Shown one piece after another: positions 47,175-56,305 of a stretch of 64,000 nucleotides of DNA. The notes below the pieces were generated by a model. It searched no databases, was not told the origin of the DNA, and worked only from the letters and a program-made list of their open reading frames with translations. The translations under genes and the position numbers were made by a program. Source of the stretch: Arcobacter aquimarinus (GTDB lineage Bacteria > Campylobacterota > Campylobacteria > Campylobacterales > Arcobacteraceae); contig NZ_CP030944.1 of assembly GCF_013177635.1 (NCBI RefSeq), forward strand, positions 992,001 to 1,056,000. Reading direction: 5' to 3'. The number at the start of each line of letters is the position of its first letter. Position 1 is the first letter of the stretch.

Positions 47175-47540
47175 ATGAAAATTCATAGAATAAATCCATG
47201 TAAAAGATGGTCAGATGTTACAGTTTTCAACGGAATTGGAACATTTACAGAAATCGCTGATAGTGATTCAACGGCTGATATAAAAGGGCAAGTTCAACAA
47301 ATATTTGAACAAGCAGAAGCTACTTTAGCTCTGATTGATAGTGATAAATCAAGAATTTTAGCAGTTACAGTTTATATCACTGATTTTGCAAATTTCGATG
47401 CTCTAAATGAGATTTGGGATGAGTGGTTTCCGCAAAATTGTGCTCCAAGTCGAGCGTGTGTAAAAGCTGAACTTGTAGATCCAGATTTATTAGTAGAGAT
47501 GACATTTACAGTAGCTGCTGGTGAAAAATATTTATCATAA
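47175..47540 (+). CDS. RidA-family protein
   Basis: A 121-residue YjgF/YER057c/UK114 protein. The substrate-binding Arg lies in APSRACVKAEL, and the VKAELVDPDLLVEMTFTV ending is typical. RidA deaminates reactive enamine/imine intermediates released by PLP enzymes; substrate range varies among subgroups. The start motif INPCKRWSDVTVFNGIGTF marks a divergent subgroup. A GGAAAAG site precedes ATG 47175. Confidence 0.9.
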   Translation: MKIHRINPCKRWSDVTVFNGIGTFTEIADSDSTADIKGQVQQIFEQAEATLALIDSDKSRILAVTVYITDFANFDALNEIWDEWFPQNCAPSRACVKAELVDPDLLVEMTFTVAAGEKYLS

Positions 47541-47558
47541 TTTGTAAAAAGAGATTTT

Positions 47559-48125
47559 ATGTTTAAAACAAATGATTATTGGGAAGAAGAATTTATTGAA
47601 TATAATGATAAAAGTTTAAATTCTATTTATTTTGATGATTGCACTTTTATAAAATGTGATTTTTCAAAAAGCCTTATGCAAAATTGCAAATTTACAGAGT
47701 GTAAATTTGTAAATTGTGATTTATCTTTATCTTCTTTAAAATCTTGTACTTTTAATGATGTAATATTTGAAAATTGTAAACTTATTGGAATTTCATGGAG
47801 TTCATCTCAAGAACCTTTTGAGGTTAAATTTAAATCTTGTAATATCTCTTCAAACTCTTTTCATATTATGGATTTACGACAAATGAAGTTTATAGATACA
47901 CTTATAAGAGATTGTGGTTTCGAAGAGTGTAATTTGGAAAAATCACTTTTTGATAATTGTGATTTAGAACAAACAGTTTTTATAAAAAATAATCTAAAAA
48001 AAGCAGATTTTAGAACATCAAAAAATTATTTGATTGACCCAAAACAAAATGATTTAACAAAAGCTCTATTTTCACTACCTGAAGCTTTGAGTTTTCTTTC
48101 TTTACTTCCTATAGAAATAAAATAA
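47559..48125 (+). CDS. Pentapeptide-repeat protein
   Basis: A 188-residue protein with A(N/D)LXX-type five-residue periodicity (FDDCTFIKCDFSKS, CDLEQTVFIKNN). Many central positions are Cys or Phe. The fold is a right-handed quadrilateral beta-helix that can mimic DNA; some members (Qnr, McbG, MfpA) protect gyrase. Since a ParE-like toxin is encoded 3 kb away, a gyrase link is conceivable but unproven. It lies 18 bases after the ridA-like gene. Confidence 0.87.
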   Translation: MFKTNDYWEEEFIEYNDKSLNSIYFDDCTFIKCDFSKSLMQNCKFTECKFVNCDLSLSSLKSCTFNDVIFENCKLIGISWSSSQEPFEVKFKSCNISSNSFHIMDLRQMKFIDTLIRDCGFEECNLEKSLFDNCDLEQTVFIKNNLKKADFRTSKNYLIDPKQNDLTKALFSLPEALSFLSLLPIEIK

Positions 48126-48202
48126 TATATATAACTTAACCACTTTCTAACTAGATATTAGATACCATTTTTGGCATTTTTAATATGATAATTAGGATAT
48201 TT

Positions 48203-49504
48203 ATGAAATTTATTATTTTATTACTTCTTGTATTTATAAATCTTTTTGCGCAAAATAAAGATTTTGATTTATATAAAAAAGAAGGAACTTTAACTGGACA
48301 TACTTTACTTGTAATTGGTGGAATTCATGGTGATGAGCCAGGTGGATATTTTGCTCCTACATTTTTAGAGAAGTATTATAAAATTAAAAAAGGTAATCTT
48401 TGGATAGTTCCAAATCTAAATGGACATAGTATTATGGCAAATAGAAGAGGAATTTATAATGATATGAATAGAAAATTTAATATTATTGATAAAAAAGACC
48501 CTGATTATTTTGTTGTTGAAAGAATCAAAAAAATAATTATAGAAAAGAATGTAGATTTAATACTAAATTTACATGATGGATATGGTTTTTATAGAGAACA
48601 ATATGAAAATGCAATCTTTAATCCAAATGCTTGGGGACAAGCAACTATCATTGACCAAGAAAAGATAAATGGGCTTGATAAATTTGGTAATTTAGATGAA
48701 ATAGCAAGTTTAGTAAATAAAAATCTAAACAAAGATAATTTATTTGAAGATTTTCACTCTTTTGGAGTTAAAAATACTCAAACAAAATTCAAAGATGAAC
48801 AAATGCAACTCTCTTTGACTTATTATGCAGTAACTCATAATAAACCAGCATTTGCTATAGAAACAAGTAAAAATATTACTGATTTAGCACATAAAGTTAC
48901 TTATCAATTAAAATCAATTGAAGAGTTTATGAAGATTATGGATATAGAGTTTGAGAGAGATTTTGATATAAATAATTATAAAGAAGTAGAAAAAAGACTT
49001 TATGATTTTGGAAAAGTTATTATCAATGATAATATAGCTTTTGATTTAAGTGATATAAAAAGAACTACTAGATTTGTACCTTTAAAAAAAGAGAATAATA
49101 ATTTCAAATTTGAGCATATTTTAGGTGATATAAAAGCTATTGATAATAGATATGAATTATATATTGGAAATATAAAAGTTTCTGATTTTTATCCTCAAAT
49201 ATTTGAAATAAAAGAGTATAAAGAAAAAATAAAAGTAGAAATTGATGGTAAAATAATTGAAACAAAATTTGCTTCACAATTAGATGTAAAAGATAATTTT
49301 AAAATATTAAAGAGTGATTTTAGGGTAAATATCATTGGTTTTAGTAAAGATGGTGTTGATAGCGAAGATGATATTTTGATTAAAAAAAGTGATATAGTTG
49401 ATAGTTTTTCTGTTGATAATGAAAAAAATAAGTATAGAGCAGAGTTTTATAAAGATGGTAAATTTTATGGAATGATTATTTTAAATTTTTTAAAGGATAA
49501 ATAA
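48203..49504 (+). CDS. M99-family peptidoglycan carboxypeptidase (Csd4/Pgp1-like)
   Basis: A 433-residue exported protein: signal peptide (MKFIILLLLVFINLFAQ) then a metallocarboxypeptidase core with GGIHGDEPGG (zinc His and Glu), NDMNRKF and LNLHDGYGF (third ligand His), and the general-base Glu in FAIETSKN. Two beta-rich C-terminal domains follow. In Helicobacter and Campylobacter such enzymes trim tripeptide side chains of peptidoglycan and set helical cell shape. Csd4 is reported to use Gln in place of the first His; here the classical His is present. I chose ATG 48203 because AGGAT precedes it; ATG 48185 lacks a site. Confidence 0.87.
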   Translation: MKFIILLLLVFINLFAQNKDFDLYKKEGTLTGHTLLVIGGIHGDEPGGYFAPTFLEKYYKIKKGNLWIVPNLNGHSIMANRRGIYNDMNRKFNIIDKKDPDYFVVERIKKIIIEKNVDLILNLHDGYGFYREQYENAIFNPNAWGQATIIDQEKINGLDKFGNLDEIASLVNKNLNKDNLFEDFHSFGVKNTQTKFKDEQMQLSLTYYAVTHNKPAFAIETSKNITDLAHKVTYQLKSIEEFMKIMDIEFERDFDINNYKEVEKRLYDFGKVIINDNIAFDLSDIKRTTRFVPLKKENNNFKFEHILGDIKAIDNRYELYIGNIKVSDFYPQIFEIKEYKEKIKVEIDGKIIETKFASQLDVKDNFKILKSDFRVNIIGFSKDGVDSEDDILIKKSDIVDSFSVDNEKNKYRAEFYKDGKFYGMIILNFLKDK

Positions 49505-49505
49505 A

Positions 49506-49802
49506 ATGGCTAAAAAAAATAGTGATGAGATAAAAAGAGAGTTTGCTGTTGTAATAAGAAATGCTAAAATTACAGCATTTATCTTCTTTTTATTATTAGC
49601 ACCAAATATTGTAATACAAGTAAAAGGTTTAGAAGAAATTGCAGGATTATCAAAAGATACGTGGTTTAATGGAGCTATTGCTGGATTTGTAATATATTTA
49701 GGATTTGTATTTTTCTTATGGAAGTGTCCAAGTTGTGGTAAATATCCAGGTCGTGGATGGTTTAGAAAAAACTGTGAGAAATGTGGAGTTGAATTGAGTT
49801 AA
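49506..49802 (+). CDS. Two-span membrane protein with a C-terminal zinc ribbon
   Basis: A 98-residue protein with membrane segments at about 22-40 and 57-72 and a four-Cys ribbon (CPSCGKYP and CEKCG). It starts one base after the carboxypeptidase stop, so it is co-transcribed. No named family is recognised and its role is unknown. Confidence 0.75.
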   Translation: MAKKNSDEIKREFAVVIRNAKITAFIFFLLLAPNIVIQVKGLEEIAGLSKDTWFNGAIAGFVIYLGFVFFLWKCPSCGKYPGRGWFRKNCEKCGVELS

Positions 49803-49832
49803 AAGGGAAGATTTTAAATCTTCCTTTTTTTT
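49801..49832. terminator. Terminator between the zinc-ribbon and YgaP-like genes
   Basis: Stem GGAAGATTT (49806-49814) / AAATCTTCC (49816-49824) followed by eight T. The genes converge here and A/T runs flank both sides, so it can work in both directions. Confidence 0.85.
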
Positions 49833-50025
49833 ATGCCTTTGTTTTAGGTGTACACTTTTTACTAATAATACAAACAGGACAAAAGTCTGCTAGACCAACT
49901 ATCAAAGGAATAACTCCTAAATAAAACCAAGCATTATCTGTAAAAAATCCAATAGCTATTAAAACTAAACCTATAACAATTCTAAATGGTCTACAAAAGC
50001 TTCTAAATTTATCAAATTTATTCAT
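49831..50025 (-). CDS. DUF2892 (YgaP-like) small membrane protein
   Basis: A 64-residue protein with two membrane segments (IVIGLVLIAIGFF and FYLGVIPLIVGLADF) and a Cys-containing tail (FCPVCIISKKC). This matches the short DUF2892 family, which is also fused to rhodanese in YgaP. No function is established for the stand-alone form. Confidence 0.82.
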   Translation of the reverse strand: MNKFDKFRSFCRPFRIVIGLVLIAIGFFTDNAWFYLGVIPLIVGLADFCPVCIISKKCTPKTKA

Positions 50026-50166
50026 AATTTTAATCCCTAAAATATTTATTTTTATAATTATTATATAAGTGTACTTAATCTAAAATAAATAAGAAAAACT
50101 TATATTAAAAATCATTAAGTAATTTTCTTGTACAATCAAGTAAAAATTGATATTTGGGTTTTATAT

Positions 50167-50862
50167 ATGAAAGAAAAAATTTATTTTATTCCAGGACTTA
50201 TGACTGATGAAAGATTGTGGAAAAGGGTTATTCCATTTTTAGAAAATGAGTATGAAATAGTTCATATTCCAATACCAAGAAGTGAAGATTTTGATGAAAT
50301 AATTGATATTTTATTTAATGAAATAAAAGAAGAAAAAATAAATTTATTAGGATTTTCTTTAGGTGGATATATAGCTTCTTATTTTGCAATTACTTATCCA
50401 AATAGAATAAAAAGAATTTTTATGGTTGCCGCAACTCCTGGAGCTACAAATGAAGCTGAAATTGAAAGAAGAAAAGAGAAGTTTGCAATTATTGAAAAAG
50501 AGGGCTTTGGTTTGAGTTATGAAAAGGCTTTATCATTAGTAGAAGAAAGAAATCAAAATGACAAAGACTTGATACAAACAATTATTGATATGTTTAATGA
50601 TTTAGGAAAAAATTGTTTTATTTCTCAACTCACTTCTACTTTTTATAGAAAAGATTTATTTGAAGATTTAATACATCAAGATTTTCCTATTTGGATATTT
50701 TATAGTGAAAAAGACAGACTTTTAAATAAACAAGCCTTAAAAAAATTAACAACTACAATACATAATATAAAGATGATTAAAAGAGAAGGTTCGAGTCATA
50801 ATATACCTTTAGAAGTACCTTTTGATTTTGCTTCTAATGTAAAAAGTTGGATGAATTCTTGA
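50167..50862 (+). CDS. Alpha/beta hydrolase
   Basis: A 231-residue alpha/beta hydrolase: oxyanion region FIPGLMTDERLW, nucleophile Ser in LLGFSLGGYIA, acid Asp in SEKDRLLNK and His in GSSHNIPLE. Substrate unknown. I chose ATG 50167, because a likely -10 (TACAAT, 50130-50135) lies inside the longer frame that starts at 50128. Its 3' end overlaps the convergent sfsA gene by 29 bases. Confidence 0.85.
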   Translation: MKEKIYFIPGLMTDERLWKRVIPFLENEYEIVHIPIPRSEDFDEIIDILFNEIKEEKINLLGFSLGGYIASYFAITYPNRIKRIFMVAATPGATNEAEIERRKEKFAIIEKEGFGLSYEKALSLVEERNQNDKDLIQTIIDMFNDLGKNCFISQLTSTFYRKDLFEDLIHQDFPIWIFYSEKDRLLNKQALKKLTTTIHNIKMIKREGSSHNIPLEVPFDFASNVKSWMNS

Positions 50863-51526
50863 TTATAATCTCTTGTAAATTTATGCTAGATTGATAAACT
50901 AAAACTTCAACTCCATTTTTTGTAACTTCATTGAAAGTTTCACAATATTTTTTATCAATTTGGCAAGCTAATTTAAAAGGTAAATCATCAGTTCTTTGAA
51001 TAACATATAACATTACAGCTCTATGTCCAAGTTTGACCATCTCTTCAAGCTCTTTTAGATGTTTTGTTCCTCTTGATGTGACAGCATCTGGAAAAGCTAA
51101 AAAATCATCTATTTTCAAACTCACACTTTTTATTTCAACAAAACATTTTTGATTTTCATTTTCAAGCAAAATATCTATTCTACTACTTTGTCCATATTTT
51201 TGTTCAGTTTTTAAAGATTTATAACCTTGAAGCTCTTTTATTGTTTTATTATTTATTGCTTCAACAGCTATTTTATTTGCCACATTTGTATTTGTGCAGA
51301 TTAAGTTTTTAGCTATTTTTGTAAGTTCTAAAGTATATTTTAGTTTTCTTTTTGGGTTATCGTGGAAACTTACCCAAACATCACAATTTTCTTCTATACA
51401 ACTTGTCATTGCTCCACTGTTTGGTACATGTGCAGTTACTGTTTCACCATTTTCTAAAATAATATCAGCCAAAAATCTTTTGTATCTTTTTATTAATTTT
51501 CCATGTATTAGTTCTTCAAATTTCAT
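50834..51526 (-). CDS. sfsA: SfsA family (sugar fermentation stimulation) protein
   Basis: A 230-residue protein with an N-terminal OB-like part (RYKRFLADIILENGETVTAHVPNSG) and a nuclease-like core: GQSSRIDILLE, CFVEIKSVSL, FPDAVTSRGTKHL. SfsA was found as a DNA-binding activator of maltose genes in E. coli, but its catalytic-looking residues suggest a nuclease fold; the true role is unsettled. Length is typical. The last 29 bases overlap the convergent hydrolase gene. Confidence 0.93.
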   Translation of the reverse strand: MKFEELIHGKLIKRYKRFLADIILENGETVTAHVPNSGAMTSCIEENCDVWVSFHDNPKRKLKYTLELTKIAKNLICTNTNVANKIAVEAINNKTIKELQGYKSLKTEQKYGQSSRIDILLENENQKCFVEIKSVSLKIDDFLAFPDAVTSRGTKHLKELEEMVKLGHRAVMLYVIQRTDDLPFKLACQIDKKYCETFNEVTKNGVEVLVYQSSINLQEIIIKNSSNFLH

Positions 51527-51631
51527 TAAAATTATCCTTTTTTTTCAAAGAAATATAATAAGCTTTTTTTATTGAAAATAGCTTAAAAAAATTATAAAAA
51601 TTTATAAGTGACTAATAAAAGATTTTAAGCT

Positions 51632-51637
51632 ATCATA
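51632..51637 (+). promoter_or_regulatory. Likely -10 box for the acyltransferase gene
   Basis: In the 197-base gap 51527-51723, TATCAT follows a T-rich stretch. A leader of about 80 bases would precede ATG 51724, which has the strong site GGAGGG. Confidence 0.4.
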
Positions 51638-51723
51638 TTGCCGCATTTAAAAAAACTTATATCATTATTTTAAAGACAATAGTGATATTTTTTTAAGGAA
51701 ACATTTTAAAATTTGGAGGGCTG

Positions 51724-52881
51724 ATGCCGAACACTCTTGCACCAATCACACTAACGGATAACATATCATTTGCAACAAATATTGTTATTGCTGTTTTATT
51801 ATTGGTTTTATTTCTTACATTTAAGAAATCTCAACATACAGATGTTTTTCCAATTTCTGTAACTCAAGAACTTAAAGGTTTAGGTATTTTAACAGTTGTT
51901 TTTGCACACTTTGCATATATGAAAGTTACAAATCCTGAGTTTCTTTTTCCTTTGTCTATTATAGCTGGGGTTGGAGTTGATTTATTCCTTTTTATGTCTG
52001 GGTACGGTTTAACTGTAGGAATGTTAAAAAAACCAATGCCTACTTTAGATTTTTATAAAAGAAGAGTTATAAAAATCTTTATTCCATTTTGGGTTGCGTT
52101 GATTATTATTTTTGCTGCTGATGCACTGTTTTTAGGGATTTTTTATCCACTTCCATACATGATACAATCAGTTCTTGGATGGTTTCCAACTGCTATTGGA
52201 TTTGGAGATGTTAACTCACCATTTTGGTATATTACATGGATGTTGATGTTCTATATTCTTTTTCCACTTGTATTTAGTGTTAGTAAACCTTGGTTAAGTG
52301 CTATTATACTTGCAGTAATTGCAACAATAATTGGTACTTCTAATCCATTAGATATGGGTGATAATTGGCTTCATAGATTACATACAGTTGCATTTTCTAT
52401 GGGTATTATTGCTGCTTGGTTATTAACTGAGTCAAAAGATAAAGAGAATAAACTTGTAAAATATCTAAAAGAGTTTAGAGCAAATAGTAACATTTCAAGA
52501 TATGTGATAATAGTTTTAATGTTTGCAATAGTTGTTTATATGTCTTTACACACAACTGCAAATCATTGGCCTAAATTAACTGCATTTTTAGGAAAAGGTT
52601 TCTATGTTGAACAGTTTACTTCAATAGTTATTATGTTGGCATTTATTGTGATTTTCTCACTTAAAAAAGTTGACAATAAATTTTTAGCTATTTATGGACT
52701 TTATTCATTTGAAGTCTATTTAATTCACTGGCCATTAATGGCAAGATATGATATCTTCTTTGATTATTTACCTTCTTGGGCGGCTGTTGTTGCTTGGATG
52801 GTTGCATTTATTCTTGTAAGTATGTTATTACAAAAAATTGTAACTCCAATTAGTTCATGGGTTGATAAAATCGCAAAATAA
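51724..52881 (+). CDS. Acyltransferase-3 family membrane protein
   Basis: A 385-residue protein with about ten membrane segments. The family's His lies in ELKGLGILTVVFAHFAYM, and GVGVDLFLFMSGYGL follows. Such enzymes O-acetylate sugars of lipopolysaccharide, capsule or peptidoglycan. The substrate is unknown. The strong GGAGGG site fixes ATG 51724. It converges with the SGNH/MBOAT pair, another acylation system, over a shared terminator. Confidence 0.9.
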   Translation: MPNTLAPITLTDNISFATNIVIAVLLLVLFLTFKKSQHTDVFPISVTQELKGLGILTVVFAHFAYMKVTNPEFLFPLSIIAGVGVDLFLFMSGYGLTVGMLKKPMPTLDFYKRRVIKIFIPFWVALIIIFAADALFLGIFYPLPYMIQSVLGWFPTAIGFGDVNSPFWYITWMLMFYILFPLVFSVSKPWLSAIILAVIATIIGTSNPLDMGDNWLHRLHTVAFSMGIIAAWLLTESKDKENKLVKYLKEFRANSNISRYVIIVLMFAIVVYMSLHTTANHWPKLTAFLGKGFYVEQFTSIVIMLAFIVIFSLKKVDNKFLAIYGLYSFEVYLIHWPLMARYDIFFDYLPSWAAVVAWMVAFILVSMLLQKIVTPISSWVDKIAK

Positions 52882-52890
52882 ATATAGAGT

Positions 52891-52914
52891 AATTCCAATC
52901 TTAGGATTGGAATT
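52891..52914. terminator. Bidirectional terminator between acyltransferase and SGNH-like genes
   Basis: Ten-base perfect stem AATTCCAATC / GATTGGAATT with a TTAG loop, followed by ATTTCTTTTCT on the plus strand. It also covers the stop of the minus-strand gene. Confidence 0.85.
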
Positions 52915-53908
52915 ATTTCTTTTCTACATAAATTCCAAAATCTTTTGGTACTTCTACTGATGAATCATCAAAAAGTTTAGCAAAATATAGTATTCCAAAC
53001 TCTTGTTTTATATGAGAAGTATCTACAAAATTATCATCATTTCTTGTTATACTATTATCATACATAAAATCCCAATAAGGTGTGATTTTTGCAATTTCTT
53101 CTTTCCACTTATAATAGATATCCATTTTGTCTAAATCTTTTAAAATATTTAGTTGAGAGGTGTGAATAGCAGTTGTAAAAACTTTTAAATTTACTTTATA
53201 TTCTTTGCATAGTTCAACCATCTTTTTTAAATACTCAAGATTTGTTTCTCCCCATTGTAAATAATCTCTGTACTTTTCAATATATCCATTGTAAGAGTTG
53301 TTTTTTCTTTGTTCCCAACTCTTTCCAGTTAAGACAATATTTTGATGATAAGCTGTTATTGCTCCATCTTTATAAAATGGTTCTGTAAAATTATTTGTAA
53401 AAGCAAATTTTAGATATTTATACAATGGAACTTCTAAATAGTGTTTGATTTGTTGATAAAAGTTAAATTTATTTGTAAAAATATCCTTATCAAAATCACT
53501 TGAATTATCTTCTAAAATTTCACTAAAAGTATAAAGATTTATTCCTATAATTACATTTTTTATTTCAAAATTTTCTAATGAGTATTTTAAAAAATAGTAT
53601 TGTTCTTCTAATGTCGAATAACTAAGCCCTAGGTTATAAACTTTGTCATTTGTATATTTTTTTAAATCATTTGGTCTTAGATAGTGAACTCTACTTCCAC
53701 CTATCATCAAAGTATTTGGTTTTATCTCATTTAATTCTACAAATTTTTGTGTTCTATATGCTAAAGCTATATCTTTGTATAAACCTAAATTGAATTTATT
53801 GTTTAATCCAACAGGGTCGATGATATATCTTATACCAATTCCAAGTGCAAAAAGAATCAATGTAAAAATGATTGATAAAAGTAGATAAATCTTATATTTT
53901 TTTTTCAT
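52913..53908 (-). CDS. Membrane-anchored SGNH-like partner of an MBOAT acyltransferase
   Basis: A 331-residue protein with one N-terminal membrane anchor (about 7-30) and a periplasmic domain. It has a GGSR block (Ser72 candidate nucleophile), NLGLSYSTLEEQYYFLKY, and a late DTSH that could supply Asp and His of an SGNH triad. Gene order with the MBOAT protein (8 bases apart) recalls AlgI with AlgJ/AlgX, or PatA with PatB. It may transfer acetyl groups to a polysaccharide or peptidoglycan; the acceptor is not readable. Confidence 0.72.
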   Translation of the reverse strand: MKKKYKIYLLLSIIFTLILFALGIGIRYIIDPVGLNNKFNLGLYKDIALAYRTQKFVELNEIKPNTLMIGGSRVHYLRPNDLKKYTNDKVYNLGLSYSTLEEQYYFLKYSLENFEIKNVIIGINLYTFSEILEDNSSDFDKDIFTNKFNFYQQIKHYLEVPLYKYLKFAFTNNFTEPFYKDGAITAYHQNIVLTGKSWEQRKNNSYNGYIEKYRDYLQWGETNLEYLKKMVELCKEYKVNLKVFTTAIHTSQLNILKDLDKMDIYYKWKEEIAKITPYWDFMYDNSITRNDDNFVDTSHIKQEFGILYFAKLFDDSSVEVPKDFGIYVEKK

Positions 53909-53916
53909 TTTTTGCC

Positions 53917-55299
53917 TTAAAATTGGAAGTATAAAAACTCTTTTGCACTTGAAAAAGTGAACAATGAAGCTGTCAAAAGAATTACTGTGTAAAAAATATA
54001 TTTAAAATTTGGTTTGAAATTTTCTGAAATTTCCATACTGTTTTTACAAGCAAGAGCTAAATATAAAGCTAAAACTATATAAAAACTTTGTAAATATGGG
54101 TCTATATAAAATAGATTTTCAAATCTTAAATTTGAAATATCAAAAAGTGTAGTTGTTACATACCAAGCATCTGCAAAATCATTTGAAACGAATAAAATTC
54201 TGGTTAATATAAGTCCAAAAAACATTAAAAACCAAGCTACATAAAAATTCATTTCAAGATTTGCTTTTTTCATCATGTGAGCCATAACTACAAAAATACC
54301 ATTTAATAATCCCCAAACAACAAAGTTCCATCCAGCTCCATGCCAAAATCCAGATACAAAAAATGTAATCATAATATTTAAGTACATTACCCAAACTAAA
54401 GATTTATTTCCACCCAAAGATTTGTAAATATAATCACTTAAAAATCTTGAAAGAGTTATATGCCATCTTTTCCAATAATCAGCAAAGTTTCTTGCTTTAT
54501 ATGGGCTATTGAAGTTTTTTGGAATATCTATATTAAACATTTTTCCAATACCAATAGCCATATCAGCATATCCAGAAAGGTCAAAATAATAAGACAATAC
54601 ATAAGAAACAGAAGCATACCAAGCTTCAACCATAGATAGTTTTTGTGCATTATCAAAGGCATATTGAGCATAATCAGTTAAAGGGTCACCTATTAGTGTT
54701 TTTTTTGAAAGTCCAATTGCAAAAATAAACAGACCTAAAGCTACATTTTCCCATTTTATAAAAGATTTCCATTTTGTTTGAAATTGCGGAATTATCTCTT
54801 TGTGGTGCATAATTGGACCCATTAGAAGTTGTGGGAAAAAAGTAATAAATAAAGCGTAATTCAAAAAATTATACTCTTTTGTTTCACCTCTGTATGAATC
54901 AACTAAAAAAGCGATTTGTTGAAATGTAAAATAACTAATTGCAAGAGGAAGTGCTAAATGAAGAAGTTCTACATCTTTATTTAAAGCCCAGTTAAAATTT
55001 TCTATAAAAAAGTCTGTATATTTGAAATATCCTAAAAGTGCAACATTTCCAATAATTCCAAATGTTAGCATCTGTTTAGTACGTTTTTTTCCTAAAAACT
55101 GACCAACATAAAAGTTGAAAATCATACTTCCTAAAATTAAAGGAAGATAAATAACATTCCACCAAGAGTAAAAAGTTAGTGAAGCAATTACTAAAAATAT
55201 TTTGCTTAAAGTTATAAGTTTTTTTGAGTTTAAATAAAAATATATAATAAATGTAAGAGGTAAAAAAACTAATAAAAATTCATAAGAGTTAAATAACAA
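53917..55299 (-). CDS. MBOAT-family O-acyltransferase (AlgI/PatA-like)
   Basis: A 460-residue polytopic protein that in relatives moves acetyl groups across the inner membrane. Family landmarks are the N-terminal MLFNSYEFLLVFLPL, NFADYWKRWHITLSRFLSDY (first conserved His) and the invariant His in SGFWHGAGWNF. The start is TTG 55299, five bases after AAGGGAA; no ATG is nearby. It lies 8 bases upstream of its SGNH-like partner. Confidence 0.92.
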   Translation of the reverse strand: MLFNSYEFLLVFLPLTFIIYFYLNSKKLITLSKIFLVIASLTFYSWWNVIYLPLILGSMIFNFYVGQFLGKKRTKQMLTFGIIGNVALLGYFKYTDFFIENFNWALNKDVELLHLALPLAISYFTFQQIAFLVDSYRGETKEYNFLNYALFITFFPQLLMGPIMHHKEIIPQFQTKWKSFIKWENVALGLFIFAIGLSKKTLIGDPLTDYAQYAFDNAQKLSMVEAWYASVSYVLSYYFDLSGYADMAIGIGKMFNIDIPKNFNSPYKARNFADYWKRWHITLSRFLSDYIYKSLGGNKSLVWVMYLNIMITFFVSGFWHGAGWNFVVWGLLNGIFVVMAHMMKKANLEMNFYVAWFLMFFGLILTRILFVSNDFADAWYVTTTLFDISNLRFENLFYIDPYLQSFYIVLALYLALACKNSMEISENFKPNFKYIFYTVILLTASLFTFSSAKEFLYFQF

Positions 55300-55368
55300 T
55301 AAATTCCCTTTTTTTTATAGTGAAAAAACTTGGAATTTTAGTTTAAAATAGTGAAATAATTGCTTAAT

Positions 55369-56247
55369 TTATTTGAGTTTTTGTAAAGATTTGAATTTAT
55401 AAATATTATCTAAAAAAGTAAATTCTAAATAATCAGCTTGCAACATTAATCTTGAAGATTTAGTAACTTTTATTCTCTGTTCTTTTGAAATTTTCTTTTT
55501 TAAAAATTCATCAGCAAATTTCTCTTCAACTCCATAAAGTGTATCTCCAATGATTTTATGACCAATTGATTCTAAATGAACTCTTATTTGATGTTGTCTT
55601 CCTGTTTGTGGGATTGCTTCTATTTGTGTTTGATTGTTTTTTTCATCATAAAAAATGGGATTTATAAAAGTTTTTGACTCTTTTCCTTTTTCATCAACTC
55701 TCATTTTTAGTTTTATTAGTCCATTGTCATTTGTAATTGCAGAGTTTATTTCTATACTATTTGTGATTTTCCCTTCAACTATGGCTTGGTATTTTTTTAT
55801 ATACTCTTTTTCTTCAAACATATTTTTTAAAACCATATCACTAAAAGAATTTTTAGCAACTAAAACTAAACCTGAAGTTTCAGTATCAATTCTGTGAACT
55901 AATGAACCTTTTTCTTTATAAAGGTATCTAATTTCATCTAAAAGGGTATAAATATTTAGCTGATGAGAAGAAGGATGAACCATCAAACCACTTGGTTTGT
56001 CAAAAATAGCAAAATGAAAAGTTTCAAATATAGGTTTTAATCCTTTTGTTATTGGTTCAAAAATAGTTATATAAATAAATTCTGATTTTAGGACTTGATT
56101 TTTTTGGAGTCGAGAGTTTTTTTCATCACTTATTTTGCCTTTTTCTAAAAGTGATAAACTAAGTTTTAAATCTATAGGAAGCTCTTTTAAAAACTCTTCT
56201 ATTTTAATACCTTTTTTTGTTTTGAACTCTTTTTTAATATACGGCAA
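55369..56247 (-). CDS. RluA-family pseudouridine synthase
   Basis: A 292-residue enzyme that isomerises uridine in rRNA or tRNA. The N-terminus looks like an S4-type region (KIEEFLKELPIDLKLSLSLL). The catalytic Asp is in HRIDTETSGL, and PQTGRQHQIRVHLESIGHKI and GDTLYG are standard motifs. Which RluA subtype it is, and so which uridine is modified, cannot be judged from sequence alone. Confidence 0.93.
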   Translation of the reverse strand: MPYIKKEFKTKKGIKIEEFLKELPIDLKLSLSLLEKGKISDEKNSRLQKNQVLKSEFIYITIFEPITKGLKPIFETFHFAIFDKPSGLMVHPSSHQLNIYTLLDEIRYLYKEKGSLVHRIDTETSGLVLVAKNSFSDMVLKNMFEEKEYIKKYQAIVEGKITNSIEINSAITNDNGLIKLKMRVDEKGKESKTFINPIFYDEKNNQTQIEAIPQTGRQHQIRVHLESIGHKIIGDTLYGVEEKFADEFLKKKISKEQRIKVTKSSRLMLQADYLEFTFLDNIYKFKSLQKLK

Positions 56248-56293
56248 AATCTCTCCTAAAAACTACTTTTTTGTGATATTAACAAAAAATCAA

Positions 56294-56299
56294 TATAAT
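56294..56299 (+). promoter_or_regulatory. -10 box very close to the greB start
   Basis: A perfect TATAAT ends six bases before ATG 56306 and no ribosome site lies between, so the message may be nearly leaderless. Confidence 0.45.
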
Positions 56300-56305
56300 T
56301 CCACA

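Noticed and set aside
47175-47540. RidA as part of the aromatic pathway
   Set aside because: It lies 35 kb from the meta operon in a different context, and no amino-muconate genes are present.
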